Assembly (NCBI GenBank): GCA_015039365.1
Contig: WION01000228.1
Coordinates: 22,085 to 86,084 of the forward strand
DNA from: Amanita rubescens
Taxonomy: Eukaryota > Basidiomycota > Agaricomycetes > Agaricales > Amanitaceae
Reading direction: 5' to 3'
DNA length: 64,000 nt
The notes beneath the pieces are model-generated. The model saw only the letters and a list, made by a program, of their open reading frames with translations. It did not search any database and had not been told where the DNA came from. This document shows positions 21,884-33,474 of this stretch, piece by piece; within the stretch, counting starts at the first letter, position 1; every line of letters starts with the position of its first letter. Position numbers and translations under genes: made by a program.

Positions 21884-23260
21884 ATGGAAAGAAGCGTTCC
21901 GAGCGTGGCGGATTCCCCAATTTCACCGCCATCTCCCTCTTTCTCCGACTCATCGGCGGATGATAGCGCATCCACCACAAGTGAGCGCGCGCCCAAACAG
22001 GAAACAGTCGATTCCAACCAAGTAGCCCCTCATGTACCAATCACGCCGTCACGCCCGGCCTCTCGTTCATCTGCCTCGTCTGGGGTTGCAGTACAGCAAG
22101 AGTTTATAGATGCTGCGTATGGCGATACGGCAAATTGCATGTGGGACGATTGTGGAATAGTTTTTACTCATTTGCCTACGCTCATTGAGCACATTCATTC
22201 GGGTAAGTAGACCCATTTTTTCGGCCATGTTCTATCACGTTTTCCACGACTACACGTAAGCTCCTTCTGCCCCCCGTTTTCGACGTCCCATATGGGTTTA
22301 ATATAACTGTACATGGCTGATCGAGTTTTCCAGTTCATATTGGATCACAAAAGCCAAGCTACACATGTGAATGGTCGACTTGTCCGAGGCGCGGACTTCC
22401 CCAGACGTCTCGTTTTGCACTCGTTTCTCACATTCGTTCTCACACTGGTGAAAAGCCTTATATTTGCCACCTTCCGGGTAGGTTTACATCCTACCCCTCT
22501 TGCGTGCTAAACAGATGATGGCCATATCCCCAGAATGCGACAAGTCCTTTACTCGCTCGGATGCCCTCGCCAAGCATATGCGACAGCAGCACCATATAGA
22601 GCCTCCTGCTCCTGGGCGTGGAGGGTCCAGAAAGCGAAAGCGCAATGCTGACGATACGGTGGCACCACCCGCCGATGCAGCTAATGCCGCTACAACCGGG
22701 TTCAATACTTTTAAAGTTGAACCTGACGCAGGACTGGATGAGTTTCCCCATAATTTTACCAACGGGCGCAGCTCTCGTCCCGGTTCTCCGCGTCCAGGTG
22801 AAGAAGCCGATGGGGATTCGTCTCCAGAGGACCAACTCCCTGTGCATCTCGCGCAACATTTCGAGCCAGAGACGGGCCTTGTAATGGGACGCACACCGGC
22901 AATGGTCATGTACCTATTAATGAAGGCAAAGCATAAATATGCTCTCAAGGAGAATGAGTCGCTGTTGGAAGAGCTGCAGGTTGCACGAGCAGAGCTTAAA
23001 CGTGAAAAGGACCAAAAAGAGGTGATGCTCGATCGTTACCTCGTCAACACCTTCGGGTAAGTCTGTACATTCATGACGTCAGTTATCCGGGGTCATTAAT
23101 GATTGACTGCGAAAATAGTAAACAAGCTGAGGATCTCGTTGCACCTATACAACCTCCACCAGGCCTGAACCTCACTGCATCACCTGAGCCGCAACCCTAT
23201 CCGCACCCTGCCATCGTACCTCCGGTTGTGTATCCACCCACCAACGGGTATAGCAGATGA
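21884..23260 (+). CDS. Three-finger C2H2 protein, INO80 subunit Iec1-like
   Basis: Four exons (21884-22202, 22334-22477, 22534-23056, 23119-23260) give 375 residues. Three C2H2 fingers follow a Ser/Pro-rich start: CMWDDC with PTLIEHIHSVH; CEWSTCPRRGLPQTSRFALVSH, the unusual long finger; and CHLPECDKSFTRSDALAKHM. The linker HTGEKPY joins fingers two and three. A basic SRKRKRN tail and a coiled-coil-like KYALKENESLLEELQVARAELKREKDQ follow. The finger arrangement resembles Iec1-type subunits of the fungal INO80 chromatin remodeller; that assignment is from memory of the family pattern and is less sure than the finger call. Expected location is the nucleus. Confidence 0.8.
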
Positions 23261-23432
23261 AAGGACATTAATCTTTTTTCTTTTTCTTGGTTCGCGCAGC
23301 TCCAGCGCAGCAAGTGATATCGTATTTTGGTAGATCTTATATCTGTATTTACATTACATATTGCATTAATGTTGCTGCTCTCCAAGCTGTGTGGTTACGT
23401 AATAAACCACTATTCGTCTACGTTCCAAAGTC

Positions 23433-24649
23433 ATGAGCACAACGCCGTATACGCCTACACCCGGCCCATCCTATAATGCTTCAGCACCTCAAACACCAGG
23501 TACACCAACTACTGCAAGCCGTGGGCGGCAGAGGGGCGCAGTAGCAGGCACAGGTGCCAAGCGTGGTCGCAAACCAAGGGGAGGAGCTACGGGCATAGGC
23601 ACCACCCCACCACGGATAATTCAGGACTCGTTCACTGCCTCAACGACAACCGCATTTTCAGCCACGAATTACCAGCATGTAAACTGGGCATTACCATCAG
23701 GCTCAACGTCAACTGCGACCGACGCAAACCAGGCAAGCACATCTGCCACCGCTGGAACAGCGGCACAGAGTGGCACTCCAACACCATCCACGACGCCTAT
23801 TATCCCCGCTATTCAGAGCCAAATCGTACCTCAGACCAACGTACAAGCTCAGCCGCAGGCTGCTGGGGGTACGATACCAACAGGGGTGACCCCAACTCCC
23901 ATATCTTTTACGATTCCTGCATCATCTGCCACCGCACCCACGCTCGATACAACGGGGCTATTGACGATGCCGAGCGTCGCTAGCGGAACTACAATCCCGA
24001 CAACGGTGGTTCCGGTTCATACCCAGCCAACAGGAACGAGGCTGCCAGGGATAGATGATGACGGCGAAGGCGATGATGAGCTCCTGCCGGCGATGGCAGA
24101 TGACGATTATTCGGCTCAATTGTCTTGGCAAAGCCAGTCCAAGGAGAATCTCAAGTGAGTCAATCGTGTGCACGCGCAGGATGGAAATCATGATTTTAAT
24201 GGCTCTCATAGGGTTTTGATGGATAACTTCGCGCCGGCGCAGTACGACCGGTTCGAGGCGTATCGGCGGCATGCATTACCGAAACAAGCAGTGAGAAAGG
24301 TGTGTGGTCTCCCTCGGGATTTGTAATGTTAACAATAATTGATCGCTCGGCAGGTTATCCAACAAACGGTGGGGCAGCAAGTTTCTCAGCCTGTCGCACA
24401 GATTGTAGCGGGATTTTCCAAGGTGTTTATAGGTGAGATCATTGAAAAGGGTTAGTTCAGTTGTTTCTCGGGATTTAGTCCGCCTTGACTAATTGTCCTC
24501 GCATAGCACGGATTGTTCAAGCGCGGAGAGGCGAAACGGGGGCTCTGTCGCCAGATCATCTTCGCGAAGCGTATAGAATGTACCAGGCGGAAACGGGGCG
24601 AGTTGGGGCTGCTCGACCTCTAAGGTCAAAGAAATTGTTCGTTAGATGA
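23433..24649 (+). CDS. TAF11: TFIID subunit TAF11
   Basis: Four exons (23433-24154, 24212-24299, 24354-24450, 24507-24649) give 349 residues. The first 230 residues are Thr/Pro/Ala-rich and disordered, with a basic RGRQRGAV...KRGRKPRGG patch. The C-terminal third is a TAFII28 histone fold: LMDNFAPAQYDRFEAYRRHALPK, VIQQTVGQQVSQPVAQIVAGFSKVF, and LSPDHLREAYRMYQ. TAF11 pairs with TAF13 in TFIID and contacts TBP and TFIIA at RNA polymerase II promoters. It begins 172 nt after the end of the upstream zinc-finger gene on the same strand. It marks the left border of the accessory island. Confidence 0.93.
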
Positions 24650-25456
24650 AAATGTCTTTTGGTGCGATCATGTTTGCGGCTATATACGATACATACCTTA
24701 ATATTTACGCTTTCATCAGTGCTTGCAACGACTTTATCTGCCCAAATTCCCACTCAGTTTGGTTGGTAGATTCTCAATGTACGGAGAGCTATTCGTTACT
24801 TAAACGATACTATGTAGAATAGATGCGGGGTTGCACAATCGGGGCAAATTCGCTTCACGCAGACGCACTTGCTGCCTTCACACCAAACTAAAATTGGTTG
24901 GGTCCAAAGTCAAATATATTTGTTACGTCACTGGCTGAACTTTTGAAGACCATAACAACCCTCTGTGGACATATACTCGCGTCGTGTACTTGGAATATCA
25001 TATGGAGAAGTCATGCTATTTAAACAGAAAACCTTAAACGCACCGCCACCAAAGCAACCTCTCTATGCATGGATTTACGTCGGTCGGTCAATCTAAAGAC
25101 CACGTTCTCGTCAGGAAAAACACGTGCAAGCGGGTAATTGATTAATTGATCATCAAGATCTCTCAGCTTTGAGTTGGCGTTTACGCGCTGACGAACAACT
25201 TGCCATAATCGTCTTTGTCTTGTATCGCTTGCATTCCTGCCCGAAGCTATCGAAACTTTCGGATTGCTGGTACAATGTGGTTGCGAATTGTGATTCGACG
25301 TTCCGAATAGTCTCCGCGAATCGTCAATTTAGGTATGAGAACTTACGACCAGTTGAAATTAACCGAACACCACTAATCTTGTCCTTTTCCGGTTAATCAC
25401 TTTGATATAAAGAGACCGACCCATGGACTTGTCGTTCATTCCTGTTGTTCCAGAAG
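24650..25456. other. Intergenic, no gene seen
   Basis: About 800 nt of AT-rich sequence between TAF11 and the first island gene. A TTCCAG just before the MpaB start could be a 3' splice site of a 5'UTR intron, because the second MpaB copy has the same feature. No other structure was seen. Confidence 0.4.
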
Positions 25457-27281
25457 ATGAACATGGCAGCAGCGTGCCTCGTAGCCGGAATTGGCTACCT
25501 TGCATTGGTCCACTCGTTTCGCTGGAGGCGATACAACGCCATTCACGCGAAGTATGGGAGCAAGATACACAATCTCACTGTGGAGGAAGCGCAAGAAATA
25601 TTTCACGTTGCATGGTGCTGGGACATGCCTTTATTGTGCTATTATTCGCTTGCGTCGGCATTGTTCAAAACATATGCTATTGTAAGTATTTTTTTATACT
25701 TCAACGAAAGTTGGCATACTGACGGTGAGTAGCCATCCATATCCAAGATTCTCGTCGCAACGGCGGAGTGGAAAGCATTGGAAACCGTATCAAAGCGTTA
25801 CTCTGATGTATGTATCGTCATATAGGGTCAATCCAGGCCTAACTTGTGGTCCCCACATGAAAGACAGAGATAATGATTGGTGAGGATGCTTGCTGTCAAT
25901 TGAGGCATAACCGATAAGCAGTTACTCCAGCAACGTGGTTGCTTTGTCCCGTAAATGGCTTCGCTACGAACAGCGTAGCAGACCCACGTGCTATGCTTGC
26001 TTTAGCGAGGACAAACTGGCTCCATTCTCATTATAACATCGTGAGGACCCCACATAGCCTCGCACTACGATTATTAAGGCGAATGTCAGTCTAACGATGA
26101 CTATTTATTCACCCTCTCTTTGTTTATCCTTGAACCGATTGTGAGTATTGTATCCAATCTTTACATATACGAATCTAACCACAAGCAAGGCCTGGGCAGA
26201 GAAATACGGATGGAGATCATTATCACCGCTTGAGAAGCAGGTGGGTAGTTGCACCTCGTTAGTGTCCACTACTGATAATGACTAGGCACTTTTCATCTTT
26301 TGGGTAGAAATTGGAAGACGGATGGATATCAAAGACATACCCAATTCCTTAGACAACTTGGAAGGATGGGCAATGGTATGTTGGCTGCTTGAATTAATCA
26401 CATGCAACGATTGACACTAGTACATCAAGTCATACCAAATGGAGAAAATGATCCCATGCAAAGCAAACAAGATAATCGCAGATAGTACAATGAACGAAGT
26501 GCTTTATCCGGTTCCAAATTTTTTCGGATTGAAACAACTTGGAAGGAACATTATTGCCGCCGCCTTGGATGGCGATGTACGAACTGCACTAATGTAATGT
26601 CTTTCGATGTCACATGGACCGTCGTTTATAATTTGTCAGGATGCCAGAACCTCCCCCTTATCTTCGTGCTGTCATTGATTGGATATTATCCTCGACAGCG
26701 TTCGTGCAAAGATATTTCATGATTCCACGCTGGAAATCCAGGACCATTGTCCCGCTCGAATGTCCGAAAATACAACAGGGTCAATCTGTGCGCCTCTATC
26801 CGAACCGGTAATTCTGGTTTTCTACCATGTGCTTCGTGATTCTGATTGTATGTCGCCATTAAGCCACACGTCGAAACCCTGGTATAAGCGTGAATCAAAA
26901 GGTCTGGGATATTTGAGGGATAGATTATTGGTTTTCCTCGGCAGATATGCTGACGTACCCGGACCTCGGTAATTGACATATAATTCCGTCTCGCGTTATT
27001 ATGGCTAAATGAATGACATAGGCTGAAGAGTGAGGGCTATGTTCTCCATGCGCAGGTAAGGGTGTTGACATGAGTCATGGTCATCGTTCCTTACAGCAAT
27101 ATTTATTATTAGGGTCCTGCGCGATTTGAACAAGGTGGCTTACCTCTCCCTCTGACTTATCCTTGCACTGAATTGTTTAGCAGATGGTCACAGAGAAGTC
27201 ATATGTATGGCGGAGAAATTACTGAAATACCGAATTCCCGAAGCCTGGAAGGGGCCTACACGGACTTCACAATGTTTATAA
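25457..27281 (+). CDS. MpaB-type ER-bound oxygenase (copy 1)
   Basis: Thirteen exons (25457-25681, 25733-25807, 25864-25879, 25931-26040, 26090-26140, 26190-26240, 26286-26375, 26421-26593, 26640-26807, 26864-26968, 27022-27055, 27113-27134, 27184-27281) join in phase to 405 residues. An N-terminal hydrophobic anchor (MNMAAACLVAGIGYLALV) is followed by basic WRRYNAIH. The catalytic-domain signature ALARTNWLHSHYNI, then NDDYLFTLSLFILEPI and WAEKYGWR, fits the MpaB/rubber-oxygenase (DUF2236) family. MpaB in Penicillium cleaves the farnesyl side chain in mycophenolic acid synthesis at the ER; the substrate here is unknown. A near copy lies at 35351, with the same exon plan. Exon 3 is 16 nt. It is followed by a GST, as is copy 2. 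Confidence 0.85.
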
Positions 27282-27893
27282 TTTGCAACCCTCGGTCGCA
27301 TTCTTACTAAGGACTTGGACTATTAATTTAGGCACATGTGAGGTAGATTATGCATGCGTTTATCCAATGTGAATAACCTGGTCGATGCAGAGTTCAGGTT
27401 GGTATTGAACGGTAGATACCATTTCGCCGTCGGAATTCCATCCAGGCGAACTAGCCATCCCTAGAATCATCAAATGAGGTGAAACTCACACTTGGATTTG
27501 GCCAGGGACCTGGATGGGGTGTCCAATGACTCCAATCCCTCCGCATAGCATACTCGGACAGTCATTCGATGGAATTGATGACATCGTGTTGGTCTACGAT
27601 GATTACGTTGTTCAAGCTCGAATATACAATCAATTAATGCTAGTCGCTAGAGACAATTTTTCTAGTTTCGTCCAACATAACGTGCACATTCATAATCGTA
27701 ATTGTTAATTGCAATTGACTTCAGTCATTTCGGTTCGGACTAGAGTTGACATAGAATTACTCTGCGTCGCTATGGTAAGCAACCACCTATTCAAGGCTAA
27801 GGATATCAAATCCATGCCCATAACACTGACACTTCGCAATCATACATGTATACACTTGCCTTTATAAAGATCGATTTGTCCAAGCACTCCTCG
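27282..27893. other. Intergenic, no gene seen
   Basis: About 600 nt between MpaB copy 1 and its neighbouring GST. A short plus-strand frame at 27514-27708 has no recognisable content. TATAAA at 27863-27868, 26-31 nt before the GST start, is a probable core promoter. Confidence 0.4.
27863..27868 (+). promoter_or_regulatory. TATA-like box of GST-a
   Basis: TATAAA inside CCTTTATAAAG, the same context as at GST-1 and GST-2, 26-31 nt upstream of the start at 27894. Confidence 0.45.
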
Positions 27894-28684
27894 ATGTCCG
27901 ACAAAATCATCTTTTACGACTTTGCTTCTAATAAGCCTGTACTTGCTTGGGCGCCTAACCTTTGGAAGATAAGGCAAGTCGCCGCCCTGCGCCTCGTACC
28001 AGCCAATCATAGTCTGCATGGTGTCAACAGGTTTGCATTGAATTACAAGGGAATTCCGTATACGACCGAATGGCTTGAATTCGGTGATGTCGAAGCGAAA
28101 TACAAAGAAATGGGCATTCCCCAGGCCAAAATTAAGCCCGACGGAACTCCCTCTTACACTTTGCCAGCCATTTGGGATCCATCTACCAAAACCGGCGTCT
28201 CGGAGTCGACTCGTATAGCTAAATACCTTGACAAGACATATCCCGAGACACCGCGAGTCTGGTTTGATGGGGTGGATGATTACAATGTCACGAGAGAGCC
28301 CTTTGTTGTGCCGGAGCTTATGCCCTTGGCAATGTTCACACTCCCCCTTGTTTACGAAAGGATAGTGAGTCTTGTAAGCAAGGATTACTTTCGACGCACG
28401 CGGGAGGCGCAATTGGGTAAGAAGCTAGAAGAGGTGGAGCCGATTGGCAAGGAAAGGGAGGAGGCCTGGAATCAGGTCAAAAAATGTTTCGATATTGTCG
28501 ATGGCTGGCTACGGAAGAAGGGGGGTCCGTATGCTCTGGGTGAGCAAGGGTCTTTTGTGGAGTTCTCGTCTGGATGAGAATCGTCTGGCGAGAGGACAGT
28601 GAGCTGTGGCAGGACGTGTTAACTTGGGGGAAATACCTCGAGAACTTGCAGAAGTACACAGAGCCTGTACAGGCTGCTAAATAA
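27894..28684 (+). pseudogene. GST-like gene with frameshifted C-terminus (GST-a)
   Basis: Exons 27894-27973 and 28031-28577 give 208 residues before a TGA: MSDKIIFYDF, PNLWKIR, then ALNYKGIPYTTEW, SESTRIAKYLDK and KKGGPYALGEQGSFVEF. Compared with GST-b at 37395, about 16 nt are missing just after SFVEF, shifting the frame; the remaining tail (VWMRIVW, DSELWQD, then KYLENLQKYTEP to a TAA at 28682-28684) survives in another frame. That tail lacks a further 15 nt in frame. The glutathione-binding half is intact, so a shortened protein might still fold, but loss of the last helices argues for decay. The intron is GC-AG (GCAAGT donor) and is 57 nt without a stop, so unspliced RNA is also readable. 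Confidence 0.7.
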
Positions 28685-29653
28685 GGCGGTAAGGTCTTGA
28701 TAGAAATTTGTTATGTAGCACAATTGATTGGAAGTTGATCAAGATTGTAACAATCATGCAGTCGCTTGTTTATCAACGGCGGTTGTGCGAACTGAACTCC
28801 ACTTTAAAACTTTGACTTGTTGCAAGCCTTCAAATTAATCTGGAACAGCGCGATGCCAGGTTTAGGGCTTTGAATAATTTCAAGACCAAATTTGCACCAC
28901 CAATGTTTATCGAATCATCCGCTTGCCATTTGCAACGTGAATCGTGAACAGGTTCGTTTTTGGAGATGTGGGCCGCGGTATCTCAGGCCAGGCCAGCAAT
29001 GCCAACCACCGCGGCTGCGCGGGACATGATGGAGTGCTGCCGCGGGGCTGACAAAGTTACTCAATGACGCGCATCGCCGACATCATCGCCGCGCGCTGAC
29101 TGATGAATCGACTTGGTATTTCCGGAGATAGCATTCTGGTAGACAATATATATGATATACATTTTTGAAAGTTCTCCAAGTGCTATGTCTAGAAGTCAAA
29201 GTGCTGCTGAGTGTTGACCCGGAAAGTGAAAGTACATATACTAACCTGATGTCAAAGTCGCGAAAGTCAACAATGACGTTTTGCTGATGTAACATCTACA
29301 GTCTCGACCCCGTTGATGGTTCTTGAACAAATCCACTAGTTAAGCTTGCTATCTTCGTTCCAAACTCAGCATCTTGCGAACGGCTTTTCTCCGAGATGGG
29401 GAATGTCAAAACAACGCCTCTCAGTAAAGAAGGCATGAGATTGTGCCTTTCTCAAAGGGGAACTGCGCTGCCGGCACACAGAAGAAGGCCAGGGGCATAA
29501 GCCAGTTGATCCCAGCCGTCTGGAAGAGGAGTAGCTGAAACAACTAAACATCACCGAGTCAGAATATAGCGACGGTAACGAGAGTGACTCATAGTACGTG
29601 ATTGACTCAGTTAATAAACGGGTCAGACGCAACACTTCCGACTCGAAACTGCC
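28685..29653. other. Intergenic, no gene seen
   Basis: About 970 nt. A GC-rich stretch near 28975-29100 contrasts with AT-rich flanks. No gene or repeat was recognised; the promoter of the first methyltransferase should be at the right end. Confidence 0.4.
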
Positions 29654-30639
29654 ATGTCTGACGTGCCCTCTAGAAGAATTACAGTTGTGGAGAATGCCCC
29701 GCGTTCTCTTACCCCGGAAGAACTTGAATTCTTCAAAACACAGACTGGGTTAGGAGAAGAGGAGCTCAAGAAGCATATTAATGACATCCAGGCCAAGGCA
29801 TACCAAGTCTTTCCCTATCCATGCATTAAAAGCATTCGCTTCACTAAGTGTGTCTTTTCGTCATTAATCCCCACTTATCCAAGTGCCTTGCGACTTGCTA
29901 AAGAAAGGAAGGATGCCATTTGGCTTGATGTTGGGTGTTGCGGTACGATGTATTCTCTTGTGACGCCACGAGACTTTTGATAGTTTTTCAGTTGGATGTG
30001 ATCTCCGGAAGGTAGTTGCGGATGGATGGCCCGTGGAGAACGTCGTAGGGTTTGAATTACGCAAGGGTAAGTATTCAAGTGTCGATTATACCTGCAATAC
30101 TCAAACGATCTTTTGAAGCTTTCTGGGACTACGGTCACGAGCTCTTCTTTAGTACTCCTGAATCGTTCCCGGCTACTTTCGTCGCGGGAGATGTATTCGA
30201 TCCCGAAATGATATCCCCACGCACTCCACCCAAGCCTTCGGAAGCTTTCCCCCCTCGTCCCGATTTCAAATCGCTTACTAGTCTCACCCCTCTGCAGGGA
30301 CACGTCTCTGCCATTTACGCAAGCTCGTTCTTCCATCTATTCGACGGACCGGGGCAACTTCAAGTGGCGCGCCAACTCGCATCCCTCCTTTCACCTCTTC
30401 CAGGGTCCATCATATTTGGTGGGCACCTTGGGAGCCTTGTCAAAGAAACAATAAAAAGTCATAACCATCTAAAGTTTCTTCACTCTCCAGAATCATGGAA
30501 AGATCTCTGGGAGGGGCAAGTTTTTGAGAAAGGCGAAATTCGTGTGGATACACATTTAGTTGAGGTGGCTCGCAAGTCGGATGAGCAACCCGATGCTGAA
30601 GAGGTTTATTGGCTGGCTTGGAGCATAACTAGGCTCTAA
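29654..30639 (+). CDS. SAM-dependent methyltransferase, tandem copy 1
   Basis: First of three tandem paralogues. The opening MSDVPSRRITVVENAP, then LEFFKTQTGL and AYQVFPYPCIK, leads to the SAM-binding segment AIWLDVGCC-VGCDLRKVVADGWPV and ends in WSITRL. The D-x-G-x-x-x-G-x-D loop is class I methyltransferase, Rossmann fold. Such enzymes are frequent in agaricomycete secondary-metabolite regions; the acceptor is unknown. Compared with copies 2 and 3, the first intron and the start of exon 2 appear collapsed: only about 40 nt separate TK from the shared ALRLAKERKDA, and that stretch is open and in frame, so it may be either a very short intron or coding. Introns 2 and 3 are conserved. A Val replaces the Phe of copies 2 and 3 at the SAM loop. 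Confidence 0.8.
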
Positions 30640-30998
30640 TGTAAAGTTCAACTTTTCGATGTACATTATCTTATGCACTCACTCTCTTATCAAACTATAG
30701 CGAGTTTATTGTGGTCAAGTTATGTGAGAATTTGCGATTGATTGGTTTCCCGATGAGGAAAATCTGCCTCTTTTCACAACTCTCGTTGAAGCCATGCCGA
30801 GCCATGAACTAGCTGTCATTGCGTTGAGATCTCGGCTGTCTAGCGTGTGGCGAATGATGAATGCTGCCAAATACACCCCATGGGTTGGGCGGCTGTGGAC
30901 TGCAATATGTATGATTCTGGAAATGTGAGTCGCTAACTCCGGATGGGTTATAATTTAACTCAGTCCGTCTACTACCAGTCGCTTGCATCCGAACTGCC

Positions 30999-32049
30999 AT
31001 GTCTGAGGTTCCCTTGAGAAAAGTCACAATCGTGGAGAATGCCCCGCTTTCACTTAATCCACAGGAACTTGAATTCTTCAAAACGCAGACTGGGTTAGAA
31101 GAAGAAGAGCTTAAAAAGCATATTTATGACATCCAGGCCAAGGCTTACCGAGTCTATCCCTATCCTTGCATCAAAAGCCTTAGTTTCGCCAAGTGTGTCT
31201 TTTTTGTCATTACCCTACCCAATCACAATCAACTAAATTTGATATATAGGCTTAGGATACCTCATTCACCCGCTTATCCGAGTGTCTTGCAACTCGCCAA
31301 AGAAAGAAAGGACGCCATTTTGCTTGATGCCGGGTGTTGCTGTACGATCTTTATATTCTCTTCTATGCGGATTTTTAAGAGACTGATTCTTCAGTCGGAT
31401 GTGATCTCCGGAAGGCCGTTGTGGATGGATGGCTTGTAGAGAACGTGCTGGGATTTGAATTACGCAAGGGTAAGTACTGAATGAATCATTTGGTGCCCGC
31501 AATACTTAGACAAAATTTAAAGCTTTTTGGAACTGCGGCCACGAACTCTTTCGCAGCACCCCTGAATCGTTTCCGGCGGCTTTCGTTGAGGGAGATGTAT
31601 TCGATCCCGCAATGATATCCCCACGCGCGCCGTTTAACCTTTTGGAAGCTTTGTCTCCTCGCCCCGACCTCAAATCCCTCACCAGCCTCATTCCTTTGCA
31701 AGGACACGTCTCTGCCATTTACGCAGGCGCGTTCTTCCACCTTTTCGATGAACCAGGACAACTTCAAGTAGCGCGCCAACTTGCATCCCTCCTTTCGCCT
31801 CTTCCAGGGTCCATTATATTTGGCGGGCACGCTGGGGATCTTGTCAAAGGAACAAAAATAAGTCGAACAACTCAGCGCCCGATGTTTTTTCACTCTCCGG
31901 AATCATGGAAAGATCTCTGGGAGGGACAAATCTTTGAGAAAGGCGAAGTTCTCGCGGATGCACGTGTGATTGAGATATCTTACAAGCCAGTTGGGCAAGC
32001 CGAGGCTGAGATTGCTTATTGGTTGGTTTGGAGCATAACTAGGCTTTAA
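30999..32049 (+). CDS. SAM-dependent methyltransferase, tandem copy 2
   Basis: Second tandem copy, about 360 nt after copy 1. Four exons with introns at the same places as copy 3; joins restore LLDAGCC-FGCDLRKAVVDGW and the FELRK to AFWNCGHELF junction. The C-terminal half is open from 31500 to 32049: PRAPFNLLEAL, SLIPLQGHVSAIYAGAFFHLF, QVARQLASLLSPLPGSIIFG, HSPESWKDLWEGQIFEKG, ending WSITRL. A class I SAM methyltransferase of about 290 residues, probably cytosolic. No inactivating change is evident, though the SAM motif has Ala where copies 1 and 3 have Val. It probably arose by unequal crossing-over. Confidence 0.83.
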
Positions 32050-32429
32050 CGTGGAATTAAAAGTTCGAATGTACGTTATCATATGCACCAGTGTCCGAGT
32101 GAGCTATAACGGGACTTTGTCAAGTAACTTGTTGAGACTATTTCCAGATTAAGAAACTCTACTTCTCTCCCTCTCCATGACGTTACAGTGACTTTGTATT
32201 TCAGTTGGGATCTCTGAGGTTTTTATCTGCTAGGCCGATAAATCAGGCGACTGCGAGCTGCAAGGGGATGTCTTATAATATTCTTGATCCCGGCCAGGAA
32301 AATGCGCGATGGCATGGCATCGGCTTGCTGGCAAGTTATCGCGATGATGTGGTAGCTCCGGATGGCTACGTATTATTTTGACTCTTACGTCTGGCACCTC
32401 CTAGCATTGGTCGCTTGTATCCGAACGCC

Positions 32430-33474
32430 ATGTCTGACGCGCACTCTACAATTGTTTTGAATGTCCCACTTTCTCTTGAACCGGACGAACTTGAATTCTT
32501 CAAAGCACAGACCGGGTTGGAAGAAAAAGAGCTTAAGGACCATATCACGGATGTTCAGGCCAAGGCACACCAATTCTTCCCTTATTTCTGCATCAAACAC
32601 TTCACGTTCACCAAGTATGTCTTTTTTGTCATACACACCTGGGATGCATTCAACCATGTGCAACAGGTTTAAAGTAACACGTGTACCCGCTTATCAACGC
32701 GCCCTGCAACTCGGTAAAGAAAGAAAGGACGCCATTTGGCTTGATGTTGGGTGCTGCTGTATGTTTTATTCTTTTGTTGAGTCACAGGATTTTTGATAGG
32801 ATCTGTGTCTTTAGTTGGCTGTGATATTCGGAAGGTCGTTGCGGATGGATGGCCTGTGGAAAACGTGATAGGATTCGAATTACGCAAAGGTAGGCGCTAA
32901 ACAATAGTTTATATTCTACCTGCGATAAGATAATCTTTTGGAAGCTTTCTGGGACTACGGTTACGAACTTTTCCTTAGTACCCCTGAATCTTTCCCGGCA
33001 GCTTTCGTCGCGGGAGATGTATTCGATCCCGCAACGATATCCCCACGTGCGCCGCTCAACGCCTCGGAAGCTTTGCTAGCTTCTCGTCTCAATCTCAAAT
33101 CCCTTACTAGTCTTACCCCATTGCAGGGACATGTCTCTGCCATTTACACAGGCGCATTCTTCCACCTATTCGATGAACTTGGGCAACTTCAAGCAGCGCG
33201 CCAACTTGCATCGCTTCTTTCACCTCTCCCAGGGTCTATCATACTTGGTGGTCATGTCGGAAACCTTGTTAAAGGAACAAAATTGAATGCGGCATCTGGC
33301 CGTATGACGTTTTGTCGCTCTCCGGAGTCATGGAAAGATCTCTGGGAGGAACAAGTCTTTGAGAAAGGCGAAGTCATTGTGGACACCCATATAGTGGAGT
33401 TGGCTTACAAGTCAAACGAAGGAGCTGAGGTCGATAAGGTATATTGGCTGTCTTGGAGCATCACGAGACTTTAA
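32430..33474 (+). CDS. SAM-dependent methyltransferase, tandem copy 3
   Basis: Third tandem copy; exons 32430-32614, 32667-32758, 32815-32889 and 32945-33474 give 293 residues. The start is MSDAHS, just before LSLEPDELEFFKAQTGLEE. Exon 2 to 3 junction restores WLDVGCC-FGCDIRKVVADGWP, the SAM-binding loop. The C-terminal half has LTPLQGHVSAIYTGAFFHLFDE, ARQLASLLSPLPGSIILGG, and SPESWKDLWEEQVFEKGE. It is the cleanest of the three models, with all introns GT-AG and 52-56 nt. It is convergent with the acyltransferase gene, with about 100 nt between. Confidence 0.86.

Noticed and set aside
29654..33474. Methyltransferase triplet as a repeat-containing mobile element
   Set aside because: The units are full genes with introns; no terminal repeats, target duplications or transposase are visible, so ordinary tandem duplication is enough.
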